Counted from the stretch's first letter, positions 9,919 to 18,860 are shown. The stretch is 59,977 bases of DNA from Legionellaceae bacterium (GCA_029213075.1 JARGPO010000043.1:1-59977); one strand, 5' to 3'. Made by a program: numbers and translations. Notes: generated by a model from the sequence alone, not told the origin.

Positions 9919-10263
9919 ATGTCCACAAATTATAAACAGAAAGCATGTGCTGTTATAATATTGTTGGTAGCTGTTAGTCTTGGGGCCGTTTATTTTTTTT
10001 ATAGCTCAGGGTTTACTAATCAAGAAAAAGGTGAGTGCCTGCTTGATTTAATGAGAAATAACCAATCTATTGTTTTTAATAGCTCAAGTGTAAATAATAA
10101 AATAAAACTGAAACTTCAATCATGTAGTCGCTCTCTTAGTCTTCCCGAGGAATATTATCATCAAGCTGCAATCCACGATTTTGAAGTTACTACAGAGTTA
10201 AATAAGTATTTATCAAAGTTTAAAAATAAAAAAAATAGGAATAATGGGGCGAGGCAGTATTAA
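9919..10263 (+). CDS. Small single-pass membrane protein of unknown function
   Basis: This 114-residue ORF begins with a hydrophobic segment (about residues 9-28, ACAVIILLVAVSLGAVYFFY) that could be a signal anchor, followed by a hydrophilic tail with two Cys. It has no recognised family. Its last 20 bases overlap the start of the LOG-like ORF in another frame, next to a run of eight A residues at about 10228-10235. The two ORFs could be separate coupled genes or parts of one frameshifted reading frame. No strong ribosome binding site is visible. Confidence 0.4.
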   Translation: MSTNYKQKACAVIILLVAVSLGAVYFFYSSGFTNQEKGECLLDLMRNNQSIVFNSSSVNNKIKLKLQSCSRSLSLPEEYYHQAAIHDFEVTTELNKYLSKFKNKKNRNNGARQY

Positions 10264-10852
10264 ACGAGATTCAAAACAATATCAAACGGCCGCTTTTATT
10301 GGAAAAAAACTAGCAGAACAAGATTATATTCTGATTACTGGTGGTGGTCCGGGAACAATGGAGGCAACGCATCTTGGTGCTTGGTTTGCTGGTAGAAAAG
10401 ATAATGAGTTACAAGATGCGATAAACATCTTAAAAAAGACAACTGATATTAGAGATGCAAATTATTTTAAAGGTGCTATTTTAGTTAAAAAAAAGTACCC
10501 TAGAATAAGGAATACTATTGATATAGCCATTCCGACCTTTGTGTATGGCGTCGAGTTTAGCAATATTTTTGCACACAAATATGTTTTGTATTTTAATAAT
10601 GCTATCCGAGAGGAGACGATAGTTATTCTATCTAAAAACGGAATAATTTTATTGCCAGGAGGTTACGGCACGATGATCGAACTGTTTTTCGCATTAGAAT
10701 ATAATTCTGATGAAATAAAGACTAGCAATAAGCGCCCAATCATTCTTTTTAACTCAAAATACTGGGAAAAATTTCTAGGTCCAGAGTTATTGAAGAGGAT
10801 TCCAATTGTAAACTCTATTCAAGAGCTTTTTAATAATTTAAATGAGAGCTAA
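10244..10852 (+). CDS. LOG-family (lysine decarboxylase-like) nucleotide hydrolase
   Basis: This 202-residue protein has a Rossmann-type fold with the two LOG signatures: GGGPGTMEA near residues 33-41 and PGGYGTMIE near 138-146. LOG proteins cleave nucleoside 5'-monophosphates to base and ribose phosphate; bacterial roles vary. The usual N-terminal strand before GRGSIKRDS is missing from the ATG start. The reading frame is open upstream back to about 10199, encoding KIKKIGI before the Met, which looks like that missing strand but has no standard start codon. The real start is therefore unclear. A terminator-like hairpin follows. Confidence 0.75.
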   Translation: MGRGSIKRDSKQYQTAAFIGKKLAEQDYILITGGGPGTMEATHLGAWFAGRKDNELQDAINILKKTTDIRDANYFKGAILVKKKYPRIRNTIDIAIPTFVYGVEFSNIFAHKYVLYFNNAIREETIVILSKNGIILLPGGYGTMIELFFALEYNSDEIKTSNKRPIILFNSKYWEKFLGPELLKRIPIVNSIQELFNNLNES

Positions 10853-10871
10853 TAATTGTCTTACTCAAATT

Positions 10872-10902
10872 AAATACTGTATTATCAGAAAAGACAGTAT
10901 TT
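10872..10902 (+). terminator. Candidate hairpin terminator after the LOG-like gene
   Basis: AAATACTGT and ACAGTATTT form a perfect 9-base stem around a 13-base loop, followed by GTTATTTT. The stem is AT-rich and the U tract is interrupted, so termination is probable but not strong. It sits 20 bases after the LOG-like stop codon. Confidence 0.5.
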
Positions 10903-10963
10903 GTTATTTTAAGTAAATCTTATAACTAATTTAATCGATAAAATAATAACACAAGGATTTAAT

Positions 10964-11308
10964 ATGCCTAAAGAATATAAAGAGATTACTGGCGAACTAT
11001 CAAAATCACTAGGTAAGCTGCGTAAGGAAATACCTGACGTTATGAGTGGCTTTTCTGCTATGGCTCAGGCTGCGACTAAAGATGGAGCTTTAGATAAAAA
11101 AACTAAAGAATTAATTGCACTGGCTTTGGGTGTTGCGGCACGATGTGATGGTTGTATTGGTTTTCATACGCAAACACTGCATAAGCTTGGTGCTAGCAAA
11201 GAAGAGGTTGCTGAAACACTATCAATGGCTATTTATATGGGAGGTGGCCCGTCACTGATGTATGCTGCTGAAGCATTAACCGCATTTGAAGAGGCAACAA
11301 ATACTTAA
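10964..11308 (+). CDS. Carboxymuconolactone decarboxylase/AhpD-like protein
   Basis: This 114-residue protein is an all-helical CMD-family member with the redox pair C-D-G-C and the following histidine (CDGCIGFHTQ at about residues 53-62), the AhpD signature. Such proteins act as small thiol peroxidase-linked reductases or antioxidant proteins. ACAAGGA lies 7 bases upstream of the start. It is preceded by a terminator and followed by a convergent gene, so it is probably transcribed alone. The precise electron donor is unknown. Confidence 0.85.
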   Translation: MPKEYKEITGELSKSLGKLRKEIPDVMSGFSAMAQAATKDGALDKKTKELIALALGVAARCDGCIGFHTQTLHKLGASKEEVAETLSMAIYMGGGPSLMYAAEALTAFEEATNT

Positions 11309-11343
11309 ATCTCATATAATGAAGTGTCATAAGTTTCTTCTTC

Positions 11344-12606
11344 TTATGATGCTTCGTTTATTACTTCAATTTTTATATCGACTAGGAGACCCCCTTCTTT
11401 TTTATTTGAAAATGAAATACTGCCACCGTGTAGAATTAACACTTCACGAGCAATCATTAAACCAAGACCAGTGCCACTTGTTTCTGAATTTGTAGTTTGA
11501 AAAAATGGAGTTCCAAGTTTTTCAATTTCATCATCATTTATTCCTTGTCCATTGTCCTCAATAATAATATTAATATAGTTAGTTGAGTTATGAACGCTAA
11601 CTTCAACCTCACTCGCATGCTGGATTGCGTTATTGATAACATTTTCAAACGCTCTTTTTAGTAAATTAATATTGCCTAAATACACCAATCTTTTTTCATC
11701 ATAACTGAGGCTTATATTATGATTTTTGTCTTGTTTTTCCTCTATTATCGCTTGAATTAAAGCAATCATATCAAACTTTTGTTTTTTAGTTACAGAGTTA
11801 TATTCTGAGAAGTAGTCTAGTGTTTCGGCAATCATCATTTCCATTTCTTGAATATCTGTCATAACCTTATCAAATTGAGGATTTTCTTCTAGATACTCAG
11901 CCCGTAGTTTTAGCCTGGTTAAGGGGGTGCGCAGATCGTGTGATATAGCCGCCAACATATGTGAGCGGTTAGTTAATAAGTTATTGGTTTTTTCTTGTAA
12001 CTCATTAATTGTTTTAAAAATGGTTTGTTGATCATTATCACCAGTAATTGGTATTGGCATCCACATCTTTTGTTTTCGTGCGTATCTTAAGCTTTGTAAG
12101 ACCATTTGTAGCGATTGATTAATCCGACTAACCAACCAATAATTAGTGATTATAAACAGTAAAAATATGGATATGGCCGTACCAACAATAATTTTAGTAG
12201 ATAAAGAGTTGTGAGCTCTTTGTAGAGTGTTTTGTATATTTAACCAGCGTCCTTCTTTAAGGAAAACAGATATTTGAATTTTTTTTGTTGTATGAAACGC
12301 GTGTGAAATATTATTTTCAGAGGAATTTCTAATTATGTTATCTGGATATTTTGGTTGTGCGGTTAGAAATATATGCCATTTTGGGTTATTTATTCGTTGA
12401 ATTAAGCTCTCCCATCTTCTTTCAGGAATAGATTTAATCTTACCGATAAAGCCACTCATATTGGCAGCAGCATTTTGAGGTATTGCTGGATGGCTTTCTC
12501 TTGAAAAGAAGTATGCTGTTAGTACTATAGATACCAAAAGGATTATGCTATTACAGATTATAAGCATTAAATAGTTATACTTTGCTGACTTTGTTAGTTT
12601 ATTCAT
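11344..12606 (-). CDS. EnvZ-type sensor histidine kinase
   Basis: This 420-residue inner-membrane kinase has two transmembrane helices (about 14-34 and 140-160) bounding a periplasmic sensor, then a HAMP-like linker, a HisKA domain with the phospho-accepting His in ISHDLRTPLTRLKLR, and an HATPase domain with N, G1 (DNGQGI), F (TPFFQ) and G2 (GTGLGLMIA) boxes. The H-box closely resembles EnvZ. It overlaps the response regulator gene by 8 bases, so the two are one operon. The stimulus is unknown; the divergent His-rich protein suggests metal or acid stress, an inference. Confidence 0.88.
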   Translation of the reverse strand: MNKLTKSAKYNYLMLIICNSIILLVSIVLTAYFFSRESHPAIPQNAAANMSGFIGKIKSIPERRWESLIQRINNPKWHIFLTAQPKYPDNIIRNSSENNISHAFHTTKKIQISVFLKEGRWLNIQNTLQRAHNSLSTKIIVGTAISIFLLFIITNYWLVSRINQSLQMVLQSLRYARKQKMWMPIPITGDNDQQTIFKTINELQEKTNNLLTNRSHMLAAISHDLRTPLTRLKLRAEYLEENPQFDKVMTDIQEMEMMIAETLDYFSEYNSVTKKQKFDMIALIQAIIEEKQDKNHNISLSYDEKRLVYLGNINLLKRAFENVINNAIQHASEVEVSVHNSTNYINIIIEDNGQGINDDEIEKLGTPFFQTTNSETSGTGLGLMIAREVLILHGGSISFSNKKEGGLLVDIKIEVINEAS

Positions 12607-13330
12607 GTATTTTCACTTTTGTTGTAAGCTTGTATCCACCACCACGAATAGTGAGTAGCAAGGTTGGATTTTTAGGATCTGGTTCAATTTTTTTTCTTAA
12701 TCGGCCAATTAATACATCAATGCTTCTATCAAAAGGACTGCAAGCTTTATCGTATAAAAGATCCATGAGCTGTGTTCTGCTTAAAATACGATTGGGATTT
12801 TCTAAAAAAACTAACAATACATTATACTCTTTTGGGCTAAGATATATTGAAATCTCATCTGTATCTATTAGGCAATGGGTTGTTCTATCTAGTCTCCATC
12901 CGGCAAAACTTATCATTTGCAATGGAGTTAAGCGTTTATTATTAAGCGACAGCCCACCTTCATAACGTCTAATTTGTGATTGAACTCTAGCAAGTAATTC
13001 TCGTAATAAAAAAGGCTTATTCATATAGTCGTCAGCACCTAGTTCTAAACCGACTATTCTGTCTTCGGGGCTATTGGCTGCACTTAACATAATAATTGGC
13101 ATGTCATGGTCTTGACGAATCATCTTACAAAGACTTAGACCATTTTCTCCTGGTAGCATAATATCTAAAATTATTAAGTTGAAGTTGTTTTCTCGTAAGA
13201 GTGCGCGCCATTGCATGCCATTATAAGCAGTTGTTACTCGATAACCACGCTCTATTAAATAGGTGCTAATTAGAGATGCGATTTCTTTATCATCATCGAT
13301 AACAAGGATATGTCTTTTTTTTATGCTCAT
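12599..13330 (-). CDS. OmpR-family response regulator
   Basis: From the Met at 13330 this is a 243-residue regulator: a receiver domain with the acidic pair in VIDDDKE, the phospho-acceptor in LIILDIMLPGENG, and the Lys in YMNKPF, then an OmpR/PhoB winged helix (about 145-240). I prefer 13330 to the Met at 13366 because it starts directly before the conserved KKRHILVIDDD; the longer form would put its ribosome binding site in the upstream palindrome. Partner of the kinase that follows. Two inverted repeats (13375-13424) lie just upstream and probably bind this protein. Confidence 0.88.
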   Translation of the reverse strand: MSIKKRHILVIDDDKEIASLISTYLIERGYRVTTAYNGMQWRALLRENNFNLIILDIMLPGENGLSLCKMIRQDHDMPIIMLSAANSPEDRIVGLELGADDYMNKPFLLRELLARVQSQIRRYEGGLSLNNKRLTPLQMISFAGWRLDRTTHCLIDTDEISIYLSPKEYNVLLVFLENPNRILSRTQLMDLLYDKACSPFDRSIDVLIGRLRKKIEPDPKNPTLLLTIRGGGYKLTTKVKIHE

Positions 13331-13374
13331 GCTAATAGTGTAATAGTAAAGCATATTAAATGCCATTTAATATA

Positions 13375-13424
13375 TGTAACAAGCTTGTTACATATAAACT
13401 CCATTTTGTAATAATACCGTTACA
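13375..13424. promoter_or_regulatory. Two inverted-repeat operators in the divergent promoter
   Basis: Two sites of the same design lie 32 bases apart, about three helical turns: TGTAAC-AAGCTT-GTTACA at 13375-13392 and TGTAAT-AATACC-GTTACA at 13407-13424. The first is part of a perfect 24-base palindrome (13372-13395). They sit between the regulator gene and the divergent His-rich protein gene. GTTACA is also the core of the E. coli RstA box as I recall it (TACATNTNGTTACA), but the full box does not match. Binding by the local regulator is inference. Confidence 0.55.
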
Positions 13425-13509
13425 GTTCTTTTGTATGCTTGTATCGCTTCTTAGTTAAAAGTCTTTAGAGGCAATAGTTACATTTATATTTAATACAGGA
13501 GATAAAATC

Positions 13510-13692
13510 ATGCAGTTTAAGAAAATAGTAACAATGGGTCTTATTTGCGGTGTTATGATGGCATCTCAAGCTTCTTTTGCATCTGGTCATAATCATGGTT
13601 GTGGACACAAATGTAAGGTGGTTCATCATAAGCAGATGCATAAAAAAATAGCAAAAAAAATGTATAAAAAACATCATGGCTCTCATAGATAG
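13510..13692 (+). CDS. Small His-rich exported protein
   Basis: This 60-residue protein has a signal peptide (MQFKKIVTMGLICGVMMASQASFA) and a 36-residue mature part that is strongly basic, with nine His and two Cys (HNHGCGHKCKVVHH). The composition suggests metal binding or acid buffering in the periplasm, resembling small acid-shock or copper-binding proteins in character but not in recognised sequence. ACAGGAG lies 8 bases upstream of the start. It is divergent from the two-component system across the double operator and is followed by a strong hairpin. Confidence 0.75.
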   Translation: MQFKKIVTMGLICGVMMASQASFASGHNHGCGHKCKVVHHKQMHKKIAKKMYKKHHGSHR

Positions 13693-13699
13693 ATATGGT

Positions 13700-13741
13700 A
13701 TCCATCATCGAAGTTACAATGAAGTAGCTTCGATGATGGAT
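13700..13741 (+). terminator. Hairpin after the His-rich protein gene
   Basis: ATCCATCATCGAAG and CTTCGATGATGGAT form a perfect 14-base stem around a 14-base loop, eight bases after the stop codon. There is no long T run on either side, so it may act as an mRNA-stabilising or weak terminator hairpin. Confidence 0.55.
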
Positions 13742-13749
13742 AATCGTAA

Positions 13750-13860
13750 TTACAAATGATTAAATCTTGGACTATCAACTTCCATTGGTTCGGCACTATC
13801 ACCTAAACGTACATTAGAGGCAAAGGACAAGAGCTTGATTACCTCTAATTTATAGACTCG
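13750..13860 (-). pseudogene. Possible C-terminal coding remnant after two stops
   Basis: Reading on in the same frame past the stop of the upstream 473-residue ORF gives ten codons, a second TAA at 13861-13863, and then an open stretch with protein-like composition (VIKLLSFASNVRLGDSAEP) ending in TAA at 13750. No suitable start codon precedes it. It may be the lost C-terminus of the neighbouring gene or unrelated. Evidence is only frame agreement and composition. Confidence 0.3.
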
Positions 13861-13893
13861 TTATACAATTATAGACATGAACCCTCTGAATAA

Positions 13894-15303
13894 TTACTCT
13901 GAAACATTCATCAGGTTAATCAATTCAAAATAAAAAGGTGCTGTCGTGGTACGATGAAAATCATTTGGATTTTCTTTAATACCCTCCGTTGTATACTTAT
14001 AACGAACATCATCTAAATAGTTAATAACCGTTTGTTTAGATTCTGGATCTAGTAAATTCTCTCCTGTTCCTTGATAGCCGATTGCTAGTGGTCCAAAGAA
14101 ATAGCTATCTAGGTCGGAATCATCGGCTTTGCGCAGCTCATCTACAATTGATTTAATGTAGATTGGTTGTAAAGATTTAGATTTGTGGACTAGTTTATAT
14201 TTTAGCGTTATTGAAGCCGGATGGGTTGCATTAGCTAGCTGATTGTTAATTTTATCTAAATTTTGTTCTGTTTCATCTGCTGTATGGGTATCAAGATATC
14301 CCATTGTAGCCCAGTCAGAACAACGTTGATTTAGTTTTTCTCCTATTAGTTTTTGAAAAAAGCCCCTTAATAAGTCCATATCTCGTTGGTTTGGGTGCTC
14401 TCTTAAGTTTCCTTGTACGTGAAACATGAGCCCACTTACTATTTTATTTTTTACTTCTTCAGAGTCAGTTTCATCATATAATCTTAGTAGTTTCGGCACT
14501 AAATCTATTTCTGTACCTTTTGCAGTGATTTTATCAATCATTGCTCCTCGTTTCATATCACTAATAATATTGCTATAAGCAAAACGCATATATGCTGACA
14601 TTGGAGCAACATAGTTAGTTGGACCTTTTAATGGTATGTCTATTACCGTTTGAAACTCATCTATTGGCATTGCATTAACTTCTTCAGAGCTAACGTCGTC
14701 TAGAGATTTATTTGTTGAAATTGTTGATGGTGAGTCTTGTTCTCCTGTTAGTCTTTCATCATTAAAATAAGGGAAGGAGTCAAACAAGTTCTTAGGTAGC
14801 CAAACTCGCCCGGGCATGGTATTGATGCCTTGGCTATAAAAAGCCCACCAAGCATAAGTGTCACATCGCCAGCGGCCAGTTACAAATAGCTCACCAGTTC
14901 TTGGGTTGCCTTTGGCTATTCTATAGTCAGTATTGAGTGTATATTCTCTAACCCACCAACGCTGGTGATTAGCTTCAAGTAATACTCTATATCCTTGTTC
15001 TGGATTGCTAACTACTCCATATTTACTACCCCAATATGCAGAGCGTCTTTTGAAGTTATCGATAGTATTAATTTGGCCTATTACGGGTTCATTAAGTATT
15101 TCTATTACCTGGTTGGCAGGAGTTGACATGCCACTTGCATTAGATATTGCTCTAGTTGCAATGCCAACATGTCCTAACCACCCCATTCCAGGGAAATGTA
15201 GTGCCCGAGCCATGATATCAGAAGGGAATATTTGTTTTGCTTGTACGACAGATGTGAGAGTTGTGATTGTAAGGCATAACCCTATTTTTTTTATTCTTTT
15301 CAT
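13894..15303 (-). CDS. Exported NlpC/P60-like (YiiX-type) protein, putative
   Basis: This 469-residue protein has a signal peptide (MKRIKKIGLCLTITTLTSVVQA). I choose the Met at 15303 because GGAG lies 6 bases before it; the Met at 15315 has no such site. The N-terminal domain contains GWLGHVGIAT (His) and, about 120 residues on, RWRCDTYAWWAF (Cys), the His-before-Cys order of circularly permuted NlpC/P60-type cysteine peptidases or amidases. The remaining 250 residues look helical and match nothing I know. Catalytic activity and host role are inference. Fragments in the same frame beyond its stop suggest it may once have been longer. Confidence 0.5.
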   Translation of the reverse strand: MKRIKKIGLCLTITTLTSVVQAKQIFPSDIMARALHFPGMGWLGHVGIATRAISNASGMSTPANQVIEILNEPVIGQINTIDNFKRRSAYWGSKYGVVSNPEQGYRVLLEANHQRWWVREYTLNTDYRIAKGNPRTGELFVTGRWRCDTYAWWAFYSQGINTMPGRVWLPKNLFDSFPYFNDERLTGEQDSPSTISTNKSLDDVSSEEVNAMPIDEFQTVIDIPLKGPTNYVAPMSAYMRFAYSNIISDMKRGAMIDKITAKGTEIDLVPKLLRLYDETDSEEVKNKIVSGLMFHVQGNLREHPNQRDMDLLRGFFQKLIGEKLNQRCSDWATMGYLDTHTADETEQNLDKINNQLANATHPASITLKYKLVHKSKSLQPIYIKSIVDELRKADDSDLDSYFFGPLAIGYQGTGENLLDPESKQTVINYLDDVRYKYTTEGIKENPNDFHRTTTAPFYFELINLMNVSE

Positions 15304-15551
15304 TTGTTGCTCCATATTTTGTTGAACTTATTTTTGCGAGTTGCTTGTTTCCTACTTTTTAATCATACGATTATTTTATAACTGATAGCAACTATTTCTT
15401 GCTACACCACTTGTCGGAGGTACTAGCAGAATATCAGATTGAATTTTAATTTATGTCAATTTCTATAATTAGAAACAATCCTCTGTAATTTTATTGCATA
15501 TTTTAATCTTTGTGTGTAAAATTAGCAGACTTTTGCTTAATAAGAGACATC

Positions 15552-17297
15552 ATGCAGTCAACATCTGATATAAGAGAATCTAAAGATGATTTAATAGATA
15601 CTTACTCGAAGACCTTTCAATCTTTACTTATAGTTCACGCAAAACAAGATGGCTTTTCAGCGGCTATAAATTGTTTTCAAAATAATAATAATTTTGAAGC
15701 GATGGAACGTCTTAGTGAAATATGTTCATCTGATCATCGTTCGCATGAAGAACAATGGTTGGCTCATTATATGAGACAGGTCGTAGGTACAAGGATCCTA
15801 GCATCAGATTTGTCTTCTGAAGATAAGTTTGTTTATCAAGAAAAGCTCGTAGAAGATCGTATGCTACTGGACTATCACTATCTTTTTTTTGCAGACTCCA
15901 AAGAGACGGTTGTTTATATTCCATCTGTTGAAGCGTCGACATCTCCTCTGGAAATTTCGTCACCTAAACCTAAGAAAACCAAAGCTCAGATCAAGTCAGA
16001 TAAAAAAAAGCGCAAGTGTGCGGAATTGGTTAAGAAAGGTGATGATTATGTAGAAGATGGTAATTATCAAGAGGCCTTACGAGCTTATGAAGATGCAATA
16101 GAGAGAAGTGTAATTTTTGACTGGAATTTGTTTTTTAAATCTCTTTTTGCCAATGTTTCATTAGGTCGTCATTCTGAAGTCATTCGCTTTGGCCAGATTA
16201 TACTTGATGGTCTCGCAACAGAAGAAGATAGTGAAGATAAAAGTATTATTTTATATTTAACACATATACATTATGCTGATTCATATCTTGAGTTACATAA
16301 TGATTTGGCTGGTTTTGATGTCGCATACGCTCATTACAAGCAAGCAGAACTATACCAGAGCGATGAGCTACTACCAGAAGTTAATAAAGGACTATCTCTA
16401 CTTGCTTATAAAAAAATGCTCTATTACAGAAACATGTATTTTGAGGATAGGGCAAGTAATGAAAGTTTGCTTACTCAACATGCAACAGAAGCCTTTACTA
16501 GACTTGAGGCTTTCGTATTGCTTCTAAAAGAAAATGAAGCATCAGAGGAAATTTTAATTGATTATTATCCAATTCTTTCTGAAGCTGCATATTTGGCTAA
16601 AAAACCAGAGCGCAGCCTCTTTTATTTAGAAGAAGAGTTGAAAATTGTTCCTGATATGTTGTATGCATACAAGAGGACCGCCATTACATATTGCTATATG
16701 CGCAACTTTGCAAAGGCGATTGAGAACCTTAACATGGTCTTATCTCTAGAAAAAAACAACCCGCGCAGCCATGCGTATCTTAGTCACATACTTTTTATGA
16801 AAGGTGTTTGTGAGGTTTTTGATAACCAGGATGAGAATGCTTACCAATCATTTGTTGATTGCCAGAATCAATCAGCCTTTCGTAATCCGAGGGCAGCATT
16901 TGCTTTGATGCAGTTAGACCGAAGTGTTGCACACGAAAATGCTAGTCAGGTGCAAAGGACAACACCATCTGATTCTGGTTCAGAAATAGATGAGATTGCG
17001 GGTTTGTTTGATTGCACTGAAGAACCATTCTTATGTTCTTTTGTATTAAGTTTGCAGGGCTATATGTATCTTAAATCTAAGAAACCTGACTTGGCGGTTG
17101 CAAGTTTTGAGAAAGCGGCTGATTACTTTCCTCTGACTAAAAGGAATCAAGAACACTATGCGAGAGCACAGATATTTGTCGAGGCTAGAAAAAATATAGG
17201 CGCATTAAAAAGTCTTTCGTTATTAGCCGATAAGAGACCTGCACAGAAAGTAGAAGACTACCATAAAAAATCTAGAGTTGATGGCTTGGGGATTTAA
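15552..17297 (+). CDS. Tetratricopeptide-repeat protein
   Basis: From the ATG at 15552 this is a 581-residue soluble protein. The upstream TTG at 15510 is a less likely start. After a helical N-terminus and a Lys-rich linker (KPKKTKAQIKSDKKKRK) come TPR-like helical pairs: GDDYVEDGNYQEALRAYEDAIE at about 160-181, AITYCYMRNFAKAIENLNMVL near 385-405, and GYMYLKSKKPDLAVASFEKAAD near 515-536. TPR proteins mediate protein-protein contacts and are frequent among secreted effectors of intracellular bacteria. No catalytic domain is visible. Confidence 0.7.
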   Translation: MQSTSDIRESKDDLIDTYSKTFQSLLIVHAKQDGFSAAINCFQNNNNFEAMERLSEICSSDHRSHEEQWLAHYMRQVVGTRILASDLSSEDKFVYQEKLVEDRMLLDYHYLFFADSKETVVYIPSVEASTSPLEISSPKPKKTKAQIKSDKKKRKCAELVKKGDDYVEDGNYQEALRAYEDAIERSVIFDWNLFFKSLFANVSLGRHSEVIRFGQIILDGLATEEDSEDKSIILYLTHIHYADSYLELHNDLAGFDVAYAHYKQAELYQSDELLPEVNKGLSLLAYKKMLYYRNMYFEDRASNESLLTQHATEAFTRLEAFVLLLKENEASEEILIDYYPILSEAAYLAKKPERSLFYLEEELKIVPDMLYAYKRTAITYCYMRNFAKAIENLNMVLSLEKNNPRSHAYLSHILFMKGVCEVFDNQDENAYQSFVDCQNQSAFRNPRAAFALMQLDRSVAHENASQVQRTTPSDSGSEIDEIAGLFDCTEEPFLCSFVLSLQGYMYLKSKKPDLAVASFEKAADYFPLTKRNQEHYARAQIFVEARKNIGALKSLSLLADKRPAQKVEDYHKKSRVDGLGI

Positions 17298-17319
17298 TAG
17301 ACTTCTTGCATAACCTGCT

Positions 17320-18621
17320 TTAAGGAGAGGATAGCATTCTCTCCTTAAAGTTTCTCATACCTTTGAAGATTGGTTGAGAAATTTTTTTAGGAAAGTTCTT
17401 GGGTAGTTGTGCTGAGACTTCATTGATAACTGAGTCAATGCTATTAATTACTTGATCAAAAATTGTCTCTGCTCTTGATTGAGAATATTGAGTATATTTT
17501 GCTGTTTCAATAAAGTGTCTTTTTTGAATCCCATGCAGTTTGTAATGATCGTTTTTTCCATATAAGGCCATGGCCATTTTTAATTTTTTAAAATGGAGCT
17601 GCTTTTGTTCAACTAGCGGATAAGCAGATAAGATATCGTATAAGGGGGTGAGAAGATATCCGCCTTTTGGTTGTATTTGCACACTGAAATTTTTGGCATG
17701 TGCGTCAATCGCACCAAGACACCAATTAACGACCTGAGCTTTAAAAAATTCATCTCTATCTTTTTGTGGCTGTTGCGATCCATTAAGTAGCTGCATAACT
17801 TTTTTAATTCCTGGGCCACCATCAGACTGATACTTCAAGTTTGGCGAGTACCCTAATGACTGACACAAATCTTCTTGGGGGAGCCTTAGGATATAATCGT
17901 TATTTTTACTCCACTTTCTATCAAATCTTTCTATAACTAAGGCTTTGACGTCTTCGAATTGCATTATTTCAGATCTTGCAACATTTAATCCAAATTTTCT
18001 TGCCAGTAGTAAACAGAGATATTCATTTTCACAGCTATCGCTTAAATCTATTCCTTGATGTGATAAATATCCAATTGGTAGTTTAAATATGTGGGTTGTT
18101 GGAGTAGCGCCAAAAGGTTTATGCCATTCATTTTTATAATGTAGAAAAGCTGTTTTTTCTTGAGCTCCTGCTATTGATATTCTAAAATCGTCATCTTCTT
18201 TGTCCATTCCTAGTGGTGAGACTTGGTAAGAGCGCAAGGTATTGGCTATTTCGGACGCATTGACAATTTTACTTTCAATTTTCAGACATCTCTTTTCTGT
18301 AATACTATCAACAATTTGTATAGCTCCAACACAGTCACTGCCAATTAAAGATAATAAGTCAAATGGTCTTGAGGATTGTGTTTGAAATCGCGCTTGAATT
18401 CTAGCTCTTATTTGTGGGTTATCAGGAAGTAAATTATCAAAAAAATTATAAACAACTGCCCCGGAGAATTTTTGGTTTATTAACGGTAGTGATAAAGAAA
18501 CAGGTCGTGAATGCGGTTTAGAAATCCATTCAGTAACGTAGGAAAAGCTTAAACCACCGGCATTATCTTGTGAGAGCTCCCCTACGAGCTCATTGTTCAT
18601 TAGTATGTATAACTTACGCAT
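17320..18621 (-). CDS. hipA: HipA-family serine/threonine kinase toxin
   Basis: This 433-residue protein has the HipA layout: an N-terminal subdomain with LYILMNNELVGEL, the phosphorylated loop SIAGAQEKTA near residues 150-160, and the kinase core with IDAHAKNFSV (catalytic Asp) and LYDILS (metal-binding Asp). E. coli HipA phosphorylates glutamyl-tRNA synthetase and induces growth arrest. Its ATG shares one base with the stop of hipB (TGATG), a usual coupling for toxin-antitoxin pairs. All key motifs are intact, so it is probably functional. Confidence 0.9.
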   Translation of the reverse strand: MRKLYILMNNELVGELSQDNAGGLSFSYVTEWISKPHSRPVSLSLPLINQKFSGAVVYNFFDNLLPDNPQIRARIQARFQTQSSRPFDLLSLIGSDCVGAIQIVDSITEKRCLKIESKIVNASEIANTLRSYQVSPLGMDKEDDDFRISIAGAQEKTAFLHYKNEWHKPFGATPTTHIFKLPIGYLSHQGIDLSDSCENEYLCLLLARKFGLNVARSEIMQFEDVKALVIERFDRKWSKNNDYILRLPQEDLCQSLGYSPNLKYQSDGGPGIKKVMQLLNGSQQPQKDRDEFFKAQVVNWCLGAIDAHAKNFSVQIQPKGGYLLTPLYDILSAYPLVEQKQLHFKKLKMAMALYGKNDHYKLHGIQKRHFIETAKYTQYSQSRAETIFDQVINSIDSVINEVSAQLPKNFPKKISQPIFKGMRNFKERMLSSP

Positions 18622-18860
18622 CACCACTCTATATCTTCATGAGACTCTGGTTTTTTTTCTACAAGGCTAATATTTAGGTTTAGGGCTGATAATATTCTAA
18701 ATAGAGTATCAACCCTACTATTATCGGGGCTATTTTCAAATTTTGATATAGTATCTTGTTTTAAACCAACTAAATCTGCAACTTGAGATTGGCTCATTTT
18801 TAGTTGTCTCCGCTTGTCATTTAAAAATAAAGCTAAATTACTTGCTGAGTTGATGATCAT
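18621..18860 (-). CDS. hipB: HipB-type antitoxin, HTH repressor
   Basis: This 79-residue protein is an HTH_3/Cro-CI domain (KMSQSQVADLVGLKQDTISKFEN at about 19-41) followed by a short C-terminal strand (NLNISLVEKK). HipB antitoxins bind the toxin and repress the operon through pairs of operators. The ribosome binding site AAAGGGG precedes the ATG. Three operator-like sites lie immediately upstream (18877-18950), which strongly supports autoregulation. Confidence 0.9.
   Translation of the reverse strand: MIINSASNLALFLNDKRRQLKMSQSQVADLVGLKQDTISKFENSPDNSRVDTLFRILSALNLNISLVEKKPESHEDIEW

Noticed and set aside
15510-15551. TTG start of the TPR protein
   Set aside because: ATG at 15552 is the more probable start; the extra residues show no conservation that I can recognise.
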